From contig JBDSEV010000068.1 in assembly GCA_039919885.1 (NCBI GenBank), positions 1-64,000 of the forward strand: a DNA stretch of 64,000 nucleotides, in the 5' to 3' direction. This DNA comes from JACMLD01 sp039919885. GTDB lineage: Bacteria; Bacteroidota; Bacteroidia; Chitinophagales; Chitinophagaceae. The notes beneath the pieces are model-generated. The model saw only the letters and a program-made list of their open reading frames with translations. It searched no databases and had not been told where the DNA came from. Every line of letters starts with the position of its first letter. The stretch's first letter is position 1. Both the position numbers and the translations under genes were made by a program. This document shows positions 9,636 to 16,861 of this stretch, in pieces.

Positions 9636-10670
9636 ATGAAAAAGTATTTGAGCATTTTATTATTTGGAAGCCTTACCGCAGTGGCTTATGCCCAGGAATC
9701 TAACAAAGAACCCTATATGGTAAAATCACTGGCAAGTGAAGCCATTCAAAATGTACGCGTAGAAACAACGGGTGGTAATATTGCTGTGGCGGGGGTTGAC
9801 GAGCAAGCACGCATTGAGGTATATGTATGGGCAGGCAACAGCCGCGACAGAAATATCTCAAAAGAGGAAATCAAAAAACGGCTTGAGGAAGACTATGATC
9901 TTACCATCTCAACAGACAACCACGAGCTAACGGCCATTGCCAAAACGAAGCAACATTTCAGCAACTGGAAGCGCGGCCTCAGTATTTCGTTTAAAGTATA
10001 CGTACCGCACAATGCGTCCACCAATCTTATTACCAGCGGTGGCAATATTAGTTTAACTGCTTTAACCGGCACACAGGACTTTAAGACCAGCGGTGGCAAC
10101 CTCACTGTTGATCATTTGAAAGGACATATCAAAGGAAAAACCTCTGGAGGAAATATTACCTGCTCATACTTACAGGATAATATTGATCTTTCTACCAGCG
10201 GAGGAAATATTAGTGCAGAAAAAACCAATGGCGATATCAGGCTTTCTACTTCCGGGGGATCGCTCACATTGAACCAGCTAACGGGAACCACCCGGGCTAC
10301 TACCAGCGGCGGCAATGTGGACGCGGATGAGATTGAAGGCGAATTATCAGCGCATACTTCGGGTGGTAATGTTGGCATGACCAATTTATCCTGCAGCCTG
10401 GAGACTTCTACCAGTGGCGGCAATATTGACGTACGTATCAAAACATTGGGCAAATATGTAAAAATTACCAATTCAGGCGGTCACATTGATTTGCAGGTTC
10501 CGCAAGGCCAGGGCATGGATCTGAATTTATCTGCTGACAAAGTAAATGCCACCGCACTGTCTGGTTTTAAGGGCGATGTAAAAAAAGACCGCATCGAAGG
10601 ATCATTAAATGGCGGCGGCGTACCGGTAAACGTTCACGGCGGAAGCAGCATCAATTTCAGCACCAAATAA
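9636..10670 (+). CDS. Secreted DUF4097-type beta-solenoid protein with 18-residue repeats
   Basis: 344 residues from the ATG at 9636; a TTG three codons upstream is less likely because the signal peptide starts at MKKYLSILLFG. Residues 1-19 form the signal peptide, with a probable cut after AYA. The C-terminal half repeats TSGGN(I/V/L) every 18 residues, starting near 133, 151, 169, 187, 205, 223, 241 and 259, followed by degenerate copies (NSGGHI, NGGGVP). Such regular Gly-Gly-Asn turns fit a right-handed beta-solenoid of the DUF4097/adhesin type. DUF4097-like proteins are often found near envelope stress regulators, but the molecular role is unknown. There is no lipobox, so it is probably periplasmic or exported. 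It lies between P3 (223 bp) and P4 (222 bp), which suggests it works with the permease system, perhaps at the envelope. Confidence 0.85.
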   Translation: MKKYLSILLFGSLTAVAYAQESNKEPYMVKSLASEAIQNVRVETTGGNIAVAGVDEQARIEVYVWAGNSRDRNISKEEIKKRLEEDYDLTISTDNHELTAIAKTKQHFSNWKRGLSISFKVYVPHNASTNLITSGGNISLTALTGTQDFKTSGGNLTVDHLKGHIKGKTSGGNITCSYLQDNIDLSTSGGNISAEKTNGDIRLSTSGGSLTLNQLTGTTRATTSGGNVDADEIEGELSAHTSGGNVGMTNLSCSLETSTSGGNIDVRIKTLGKYVKITNSGGHIDLQVPQGQGMDLNLSADKVNATALSGFKGDVKKDRIEGSLNGGGVPVNVHGGSSINFSTK

Positions 10671-10892
10671 AAATCGAAAGTAAAAAGATACCAGGCAAAT
10701 AATATACGTGCCCAAACATGATCCGGCGCTGATAAGGTGGCGGAGCACCAATCGTTTGTAAGAAAGGATGCGTCACCACGTCTCATGAATAGTACTTCTT
10801 ACCGAAGCATTATAATTAGAAATCTTGCACAATAGAGACTTGTCTGAAAAAAATAAAGTATTATTGATCTGAAGAAATCAGACATTCTTTTT

Positions 10893-13313
10893 ATGATTCA
10901 AAACTATTTCAAAATAGCATGGCGTAACCTGCTTAAACAAAAAGTATTTTCGTTAATAAATGTATTGGGTTTGGCGACAGGCATTGCCGTTACTTTCTTA
11001 ATCATGAACTACACCAGTCATGAATTCAGCTATGACAATTTCCACCACCAAAAAGAAAGCATTTACCGCGTAGAAGCGCAGTTTTATGAAGGCAATAACC
11101 TTACAGACAGCTGGCCCACCAGTTCTTTTGGCTATGGCAGCGCTATGAAAAATGAAATACCGGGTATTGAAGATTATGTGCGCATAGCGCTGCACAACAC
11201 CGAACAGGTAGTAAGATATGGCGATACCAAAATAAGGCAAGCCGGCATTGCATATACGGAACCCGCTTTCTTCCGGGTATTTGATTTTACGTTGTTGCAG
11301 GGCGATAAAACCACAGCACTGGCAAAAGCCAATAGCGTAGTGATTACCCAATCAGCCGCACGCCAGTTTTTTGGCAATGAAAGCCCCATGGGCAAGATCC
11401 TTCGTTTTGCTAAAACCGATCAATTTGTGGATTGCGTAGTGACCGGTTTGCTAGAGGATTCCCCCCCCAATTCTCATATTCATTTTAATTACCTGGTTGC
11501 GTACGAAGGGCTGCCCGCCTGGCAAAAAGATTTTTGGTACATCCATGAAGTCTATACTTATGTATTATTGAAACCGGGTGTTGCTCCGCAATCCATTGAA
11601 GCAGCTTTTCCGTCACTGGCGGAAAAATATAAAACAGCCGATGCGCTTAAAAATAAAAAATGGGCTGTTTCCCTTGTGCCGCTTTCAAAAATCCACCTGA
11701 ATCCGCAAAAACAGTATGAGTCAGAAATTAAAGGTAATAAGGTGTCGCTGATTACATTGATTGTAGTTGCGATTGTAATCTTATTAACGGCGTGGATCAA
11801 TTATATCAATCTTACTACAGCCCGTTCGCTGGAGCGTTCCAAAGAAGTGGGCATCCGTAAAGTAGCAGGTGCTTTGCGCTGGCAACTAATCGGGCAGTTT
11901 CTGATAGAATCCTGTATTATTAATATTGCTGCTGTGCTGCTTGCAGCCATTATAATATTATTGGCGCAGCCCTATTTCAACCAGCTTACAGGAACAACCG
12001 TCAGCAGTTTTTTTCTTTTAAGCAAGCCGTTGTTCTGGGTTATATTACTGGTACTGGTAATTGCGGGAATATTTCTATCCGGCTTTTACCCGGCATTTGT
12101 ACTTTCTTCCGTTAAGCCAGCATTGATATTAAAAGGCAAGTATGCAAATACAAATTCCGGTAACAGGGTGCAGCAGGGGCTGGTGATTTTCCAGTTTTCT
12201 GCAGCGCTGTTTTTAATGATAGGTATGTTTGTGGTACAACGCCAGATAAGTTTTATGCATGAACAGGATTTGGGTGTTGATATCAACCGCAGTATTGTAA
12301 TGAAGTATCCGGTAAGCACAAATAATCTGAAAGAAAATGTCCAATTATTTTCTGAAAAATTAAAAACATTTCCCGGCGTTAAAACGGCAACAGTAGCCGG
12401 TTCGGTGCCAGGCATGGAAGTGGCGAAATTTGCTTCCAATAGTTTGGCAGGAGGCGCGGTTAACGATGCACGGTTGTATGAAATGCTTACGGTTGACTAT
12501 GACTATACAGCTATGTTTGGTCTGCAAATGGCCGCAGGACGACCTTTTAAAAAAAGTTTTGGTAATGAGATAAATAATTTACTGGTAAACGAAGCTTCGT
12601 TAAAACAATTGGGCATTAATACAGCGGCGGATGCAATCGGCCGTAAAGTAATGCTGGAAGGAGAAAAAGAGCCGGTAACCATTATTGGTGTGGTAAAAAA
12701 CTGGCACCAGCGTGGATTGGGAAATATTTATACACCCATCATGTTTATTTTAAATGGAAAGATTAGCTGGGTGCCTGCACAGTACATTGCGGTAAAAGTT
12801 AGCGGTAATCAGCTGACAGCTTCTATTGAAACCATAAAGGCCGAATGGAAAAATTATTTTCCCGACTCAAGTTTCGATAGTTTTTTCCTGGATAGTTTTT
12901 TTGATGAGCAATATAAAACCGATGCACGGTTCAGCAGCGTCATACAATTCTTTACAGCGCTGGCTTTCTTTATCACCATACTTGGGTTGTGGGCATTATC
13001 CGCTTACACTGCCAGGAAAAAAGTGAAGGAGATTGGTATCCGGAAAGTATTCGGCGCAGGCAATCACCACATATTATTTTTATTTTCAAAAGGGATTACC
13101 GGTATGGTAGCCATTGCATTTATCATAGCCGCGCCCTTGTCTTATATCATCATGCACCGGTGGCTCAACCATTTCGCATTCCGTACGCATATTGGCCCGC
13201 AGCTTTATTTCTTCGCCGGCCTTATTGCATTATGCATAGTCTTTGTTACGGTGCTGTGGCAATCTATCCTGGTAAATATTCAAAACCCGGTCAAATCTTT
13301 ACGGACAGAATAA
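10893..13313 (+). CDS. P4: divergent MacB/FtsX-family ABC permease
   Basis: 806 residues starting MIQNYFKIAWRNLLKQK. It is one of the most divergent copies. The coupling motifs are EVGIRKVAGA (318-327) and EIGIRKVFGA (713-722), with Ala and Phe in place of the conserved Leu. The common G-V-V-K-D-F segment is GVVKNWHQRGL, and the C-terminal helix ends SILVNIQNPVKSLRTE rather than with the usual K-A-A-x-A-N-P. The helix 2 segment has Trp (LLTAWINYINLTTA). The overall layout of eight helices and two periplasmic domains is intact, so the gene appears functional. No tandem-dyad unit was found in the 222 bp upstream; a 5-bp dyad (TCTGA-AGAAA-TCAGA) lies at 10868-10882, just before the start. Confidence 0.9.
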   Translation: MIQNYFKIAWRNLLKQKVFSLINVLGLATGIAVTFLIMNYTSHEFSYDNFHHQKESIYRVEAQFYEGNNLTDSWPTSSFGYGSAMKNEIPGIEDYVRIALHNTEQVVRYGDTKIRQAGIAYTEPAFFRVFDFTLLQGDKTTALAKANSVVITQSAARQFFGNESPMGKILRFAKTDQFVDCVVTGLLEDSPPNSHIHFNYLVAYEGLPAWQKDFWYIHEVYTYVLLKPGVAPQSIEAAFPSLAEKYKTADALKNKKWAVSLVPLSKIHLNPQKQYESEIKGNKVSLITLIVVAIVILLTAWINYINLTTARSLERSKEVGIRKVAGALRWQLIGQFLIESCIINIAAVLLAAIIILLAQPYFNQLTGTTVSSFFLLSKPLFWVILLVLVIAGIFLSGFYPAFVLSSVKPALILKGKYANTNSGNRVQQGLVIFQFSAALFLMIGMFVVQRQISFMHEQDLGVDINRSIVMKYPVSTNNLKENVQLFSEKLKTFPGVKTATVAGSVPGMEVAKFASNSLAGGAVNDARLYEMLTVDYDYTAMFGLQMAAGRPFKKSFGNEINNLLVNEASLKQLGINTAADAIGRKVMLEGEKEPVTIIGVVKNWHQRGLGNIYTPIMFILNGKISWVPAQYIAVKVSGNQLTASIETIKAEWKNYFPDSSFDSFFLDSFFDEQYKTDARFSSVIQFFTALAFFITILGLWALSAYTARKKVKEIGIRKVFGAGNHHILFLFSKGITGMVAIAFIIAAPLSYIIMHRWLNHFAFRTHIGPQLYFFAGLIALCIVFVTVLWQSILVNIQNPVKSLRTE

Positions 13314-13450
13314 TGTTTGTGATTTGAGCAAGCCTTTCTGGTTCCTGGCTCAACTCAATAGCGTGACGGATGATACCTACGAAACAAATTGGCAATACCA
13401 CCCGACAAGCCATCCTTAACCAACCTTTGCGTAAAAAGAACGGCTAAAGT

Positions 13451-13557
13451 TGTATCAAAACCGGACAGTCGCTGTCCGTAAACGAACTAATTCGTAGATG
13501 ACTTATTTCTTATCAATTTACCATTCAATTAGTTAGAGAAAGGCATGCTATTGGCCT
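13451..13557 (+). promoter_or_regulatory. Promoter unit E: degenerate tandem dyads and -24/-12 element
   Basis: Dyad E1 is TGTATC-AAAAC-CGGACA (13451-13467, one extra spacer base) and E2 is TGTCCG-TAAA-CGAACT (13473-13488), 22 bp apart. After 52 bp comes AAGGCATGCTATTGGCCT (13540-13557), where A replaces the T before GG and T replaces C in TGGCAC. The spacing matches units A-D, but each element has drifted, which fits its position in front of a dead permease copy. Weak on its own, it gains support from the shared geometry. Confidence 0.42.
13482..13495. promoter_or_regulatory. ACGAA-N4-TTCGT dyad overlapping unit E
   Basis: The sequence ACGAA-CTAA-TTCGT has perfect 5-bp arms and shares seven bases with dyad E2. 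The same dyad type with longer arms is found at 29415-29432 before P11. Such dyads resemble operators of dimeric winged-helix repressors (BlaI/MecI type), but no such regulator is in the window. Confidence 0.35.
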
Positions 13558-13653
13558 AAAAAAAAAGCATTACTGCCAATATGCAGTTCAATCACCCTTG
13601 AAAACAGTTTGCTTCTGCTTCGGGATGTATCGAAAAACAAAATAAAAAAGCAC

Positions 13654-13805
13654 ATGTTTAGAAATTATTTCACTGTTGCTTTCAGAAATTTCTGGAGAAA
13701 TAAAACGTTTTCACTGATCAATATCTCTGGGCTGGCCATCGGCATCAGTGCATCCCTCGTAAAGCCGCAGCGGCTAATCCGCTAGACGCTTTGCGGACCG
13801 AATGA
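13654..13805 (+). pseudogene. Remnant of a permease: first 36 and last 14 codons joined out of frame
   Basis: The ATG at 13654 opens the family N-terminus (MFRNYFTVAFRNFWRNK, then helix 1 up to GISASLV, 36 codons). Immediately after it, one reading frame away, comes the family C-terminus KAAAANPLDALRTE followed by TGA at 13803-13805. The original frame stops at 13783-13785. About 2.25 kb of coding sequence between helix 1 and the last 14 residues is missing compared with intact copies, so a single internal deletion explains it. The N-terminal part is closest by eye to P14 (NYFTVA) and P2 (RNLWRNKTFSLIN). It keeps a decayed copy of the array promoter upstream. It is evidence that copies are lost as well as gained in this array. 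Confidence 0.85.
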
Positions 13806-14075
13806 ACAAGCTACAAGCTTTTAACCACGAACTGTAAGCAAGTAATTCGCTGTACGAAGTTTGGCCCTCATACCACCTATGGCCGTCCAGGCCCTTGGTG
13901 AGAACTGTGAATAAAACGCATGTTTCAAAAATATGAAATAGGAAGAAGAATCTGGAAGGAATAGATCTTGAAAAGTGTGGAATAAAAATAGAAGACCGTT
14001 TGCAATTGATAATGTTATACAGCGTAAAAAAAAAACATCCACCTCACCATTGGGCATCAGCCATAAAAATTCGCC

Positions 14076-16484
14076 ATGATAAAAAATTATTTCAAAATTG
14101 CACTGCGAAATCTCTGGAAGAACAAAGTGTATTCTGCTATTAATATTGCTGGCCTTGCCATTGGTATTGCGGCCTGTATTATGATCATGCTGTTTGTATT
14201 GTACGAAAAGAGCTTTGATAATTTTCATACAAAAAATATTTACCGCCTCAATGAAGTGCAGAAATTTCCGGGTATGGTTGCTTCACAAAAGGTGGGACTC
14301 TCTATGTTTCCGATGGGGCCCACCATGAAAAATGAATTCCCGGAAATTAAAAACTTTACGCGGGTACGCTGGAATGAAAAATATCAGTTGACTTTTGCGG
14401 AAAAGCGTTTGTACCTTCCCTTTATCTATTTTGTAGATTCTACTTTTTTGCAAATTTTTGATTACCCGCTTATAAAAGGCAACCGCGCTACCGTACTGGA
14501 GCAACCAAACAGTGCCATTGTTACAGAAACAACCGCCAAAAAACTATTTGGCAATGAAGATCCAATGGGAAAAAGAATCACCCATTACGCCGGCGACACC
14601 ACCAGCTTTGTGGTAACAGGTGTCATGAAAGATGTACCGCAAAACTCACAACAGCAATTTGATGCGCTGTTTACATTTAGTTCTGTCTATAAGCCCTGGA
14701 TGTTTAACAACTGGGGCGGCAACTGGCTGGATACTTATTTTGAAATGGCAGCGGGTACCAATACCGCCGTACTGGAAAAGAAGTTTCCCGCCTATCTTAA
14801 AAAATACATGACCGCCAACGGAAACCCGGACGCGGCCAGCTTCTACGAACTTTTTTTGCTGCCGTTGAAAGAAGTCCATGCGGGTGCCACGGATATTGGC
14901 CTTGACTATCTCAATTACCAGAAATTTGATAAAAAATACACGAATATATTTTTCGCCATCGGTATGATTATTTTGCTGATAGCGTGTATCAATTTTATGA
15001 ATCTTTCTACGGCCCGATCTGCTGAAAGGGCAAAAGAAGTAGGCATCCGGAAAACAATTGGCGCAAGCCGCTGGCAATTGTCAACGCAGTTTATCAGTGA
15101 ATCGGTCATTCTTTCCTTGATTGCGATGCTGCTTGCTGTGGGTATGGTAAAATTGTTTTTGCCTTATGTAAACAACCTGAGCCAGCGCCAGCTTGATTTG
15201 CCATTTTTTACTAATGGCGCTGTATTTATGACCATTGTTTGCGGAACCATACTGGTAGGTATACTGGCCGGCCTCTACCCGGCGGCTTACCTGTCGTCAT
15301 TTATTCCGGTAAAAGTATTAAAGGGATCCGCCAGCAGCGGTCATAATAAATCATTGCTCAGAAATGTGTTGGTAGTGGGACAGTTTGCCAGCGCAATCTT
15401 TTTAATGATTGCCACCATTTTTGCGGTAAAGCAATTGAACTTTATGCAGTCGCATGATGCTGGTTTTAACCGCGACCAGGTGGTGACCATTCCGCTGGAT
15501 GGCATCACCAATAAAAAATTTGATCTGGTAAAACAACAATTGCTGGCCAATTCATTGGTGCAGGCGGTGACCGGTGCGCAGGATGTATTGGGCAGTCATC
15601 TTGATCAAACCGGTATTGCCTTCTGGGGCGACGGGCCGAAACGGGAACTCACTTCCACCCAATTGATTGTAGACCACGATTACCTGACCATGTATAAAAT
15701 GAAGGTAATAATGGGCCGCAATTTTTCAACCGACCCTACACAGAATGGAAAAGAATATATTATCAACGAGGCACTGGCAAAAGAATTACTGAAAGACTAT
15801 CCAAAGGCGCGCACGGAATCTTTGCTGGGCAAACATTTTGGGTACGATTCGCTGGGCAGCATTGTGGGCATCGCCAAAGATTTCAATTTTAATTCGCTGC
15901 ACTATAAAATTGAAACCATGTTTTTGTACAACCAGAAAGAATGGGGTTTCAGCAACCTCTCTGTGAAGATCAATGGTGCAAAATCCGCCATAGCCCTTCC
16001 ATTTATTCAATCCGTATGGAAACAAAATTTTCCCGACCATCCGTTTGAATACCAGTTCCTCGATGAACATTTTGCAGACGTTTACCGCGCAGATACACAA
16101 GTTAGTAATGTGGTGGCAGTACTTGCCTCGCTGGCAATTATTATTTCCTGTCTTGGTTTGTTTGGGCTCGCCTCCTATTCAGCAGAAAGAAGGATAAAAG
16201 AAGTAGGCATCCGGAAAGTGCTAGGGGCAACCGTTCAAAACATCACTGCCATGCTGTCAAAAGATTTTCTGAAGTATGTCTTGATTGCTACGGTGATTGC
16301 CTGGCCGCTGGCCTGGTTTGCTGTTTACAAATGGTTGCAGGATTATGCTTACCGCATTACCATCAGCTGGTGGATCTTTGCTATGGCGGGCGTACTTGCA
16401 TGCCTGATAGCCCTCATCACCATTAGTTTCCAGGCAATCAAAGCAGCCACGGCCAATCCGGTAAAAAGTTTACGGAGTGAGTGA
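14076..16484 (+). CDS. P5: MacB/FtsX-family ABC permease (double FtsX)
   Basis: 802 residues, start MIKNYFKIALRNLWKNK. Coupling motifs are EVGIRKTIGA (321-330) and EVGIRKVLGA (709-718). The second periplasmic domain has GIAKDFNFNSLHYK in place of the more common G-V-V-K-D-F-H. The first periplasmic domain is slightly shorter after helix 1 (HTKNIYRLNE, lacking about two residues of the usual D-R-I-Y-R-V segment). P5 follows the remnant by 270 bp. No dyad unit was seen in those 270 bp, so expression probably depends on unit E upstream of the remnant or on a promoter not recognised. The tail ATANPVKSLRSE is standard. Confidence 0.91.
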   Translation: MIKNYFKIALRNLWKNKVYSAINIAGLAIGIAACIMIMLFVLYEKSFDNFHTKNIYRLNEVQKFPGMVASQKVGLSMFPMGPTMKNEFPEIKNFTRVRWNEKYQLTFAEKRLYLPFIYFVDSTFLQIFDYPLIKGNRATVLEQPNSAIVTETTAKKLFGNEDPMGKRITHYAGDTTSFVVTGVMKDVPQNSQQQFDALFTFSSVYKPWMFNNWGGNWLDTYFEMAAGTNTAVLEKKFPAYLKKYMTANGNPDAASFYELFLLPLKEVHAGATDIGLDYLNYQKFDKKYTNIFFAIGMIILLIACINFMNLSTARSAERAKEVGIRKTIGASRWQLSTQFISESVILSLIAMLLAVGMVKLFLPYVNNLSQRQLDLPFFTNGAVFMTIVCGTILVGILAGLYPAAYLSSFIPVKVLKGSASSGHNKSLLRNVLVVGQFASAIFLMIATIFAVKQLNFMQSHDAGFNRDQVVTIPLDGITNKKFDLVKQQLLANSLVQAVTGAQDVLGSHLDQTGIAFWGDGPKRELTSTQLIVDHDYLTMYKMKVIMGRNFSTDPTQNGKEYIINEALAKELLKDYPKARTESLLGKHFGYDSLGSIVGIAKDFNFNSLHYKIETMFLYNQKEWGFSNLSVKINGAKSAIALPFIQSVWKQNFPDHPFEYQFLDEHFADVYRADTQVSNVVAVLASLAIIISCLGLFGLASYSAERRIKEVGIRKVLGATVQNITAMLSKDFLKYVLIATVIAWPLAWFAVYKWLQDYAYRITISWWIFAMAGVLACLIALITISFQAIKAATANPVKSLRSE

Positions 16485-16563
16485 GCTTGGCCAAAGTATA
16501 TGGCCGGCATTGATTTGCGGATGCTTTCCGTTGATCGCCGGTTTGATATATGCCGTAAGCCGG

Positions 16564-16671
16564 TGTATGCTAACGTACACCTTACTGTACGTTTCCGGAC
16601 ACTTATGCATCTCCGGCAATGCATAAAACCCAATACCAGTAACGATTGCAGCATTGGCACAACTGTTGGAA
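16564..16671 (+). promoter_or_regulatory. Promoter unit B: tandem dyads plus sigma-54-like -24/-12 element
   Basis: Dyad B1 is TGTATG-CTAA-CGTACA (16564-16579) and B2 is TGTACG-TTTC-CGGACA (16586-16601, identical to A2), 22 bp apart. After 53 bp comes TTGGCACAACTGTTGGAA (16654-16671), with a perfect TGGCAC block and TTGG at -12. Counting from the -12 G predicts a transcript start at about 16681. It points towards P6. Confidence 0.7.
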
Positions 16672-16680
16672 AATACTGCC

Positions 16681-16701
16681 GGGGCGGCATGTTACCGCCC
16701 C
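16681..16701 (+). promoter_or_regulatory. GC-rich stem-loop at the predicted 5' end of the P6 transcript
   Basis: GGGGCGG (16681-16687), loop CATGTTA, CCGCCCC (16695-16701): a perfect 7-bp stem of G-C pairs. A T-run (16712-16717) follows only after ten more bases, so it is a poor intrinsic terminator. Its first base coincides with the start predicted from the -24/-12 element, which would make it a 5'-terminal stabilising hairpin or attenuator (inference). Confidence 0.5.
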
Positions 16702-16861
16702 CTAAAACTACTTTTTTGTTAATTGATTTAAACCAGTTAACACCTGTTGAAAAGCGATTGGAAAAACAAGTACGCAGCCACAGCAGGTTTTTAACGGCAC
16801 TCCTTTAAAAAATAAACGAAAGCAATCAAGCGGCAGTTGTGTTTTATAAAAACGGAAAAAT

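Larger units (their letters stand above)
13314..13653. other. 340-bp gap with decayed promoter unit E
   Basis: This contains promoter unit E and an overlapping ACGAA-N4-TTCGT dyad, annotated separately, upstream of the permease remnant. No other gene or repeat was recognised. TTGAGC and GCTCAA arms at about 13325-13354 could pair, but no T-run follows, so it is not called a terminator. Confidence 0.4.
16485..16861. other. 377-bp gap with promoter unit B and a 5'-leader hairpin
   Basis: This contains promoter unit B (16564-16671) and a perfect GC-rich stem-loop (16681-16701), annotated separately. The remaining 160 bp before P6 is AT-rich leader with no gene. Confidence 0.5.

Noticed and set aside
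10868..10882. TCTGA-AGAAA-TCAGA as an operator for P4
   Set aside because: Only 5-bp AT-rich arms, found once; mentioned with P4 but not called as a feature.
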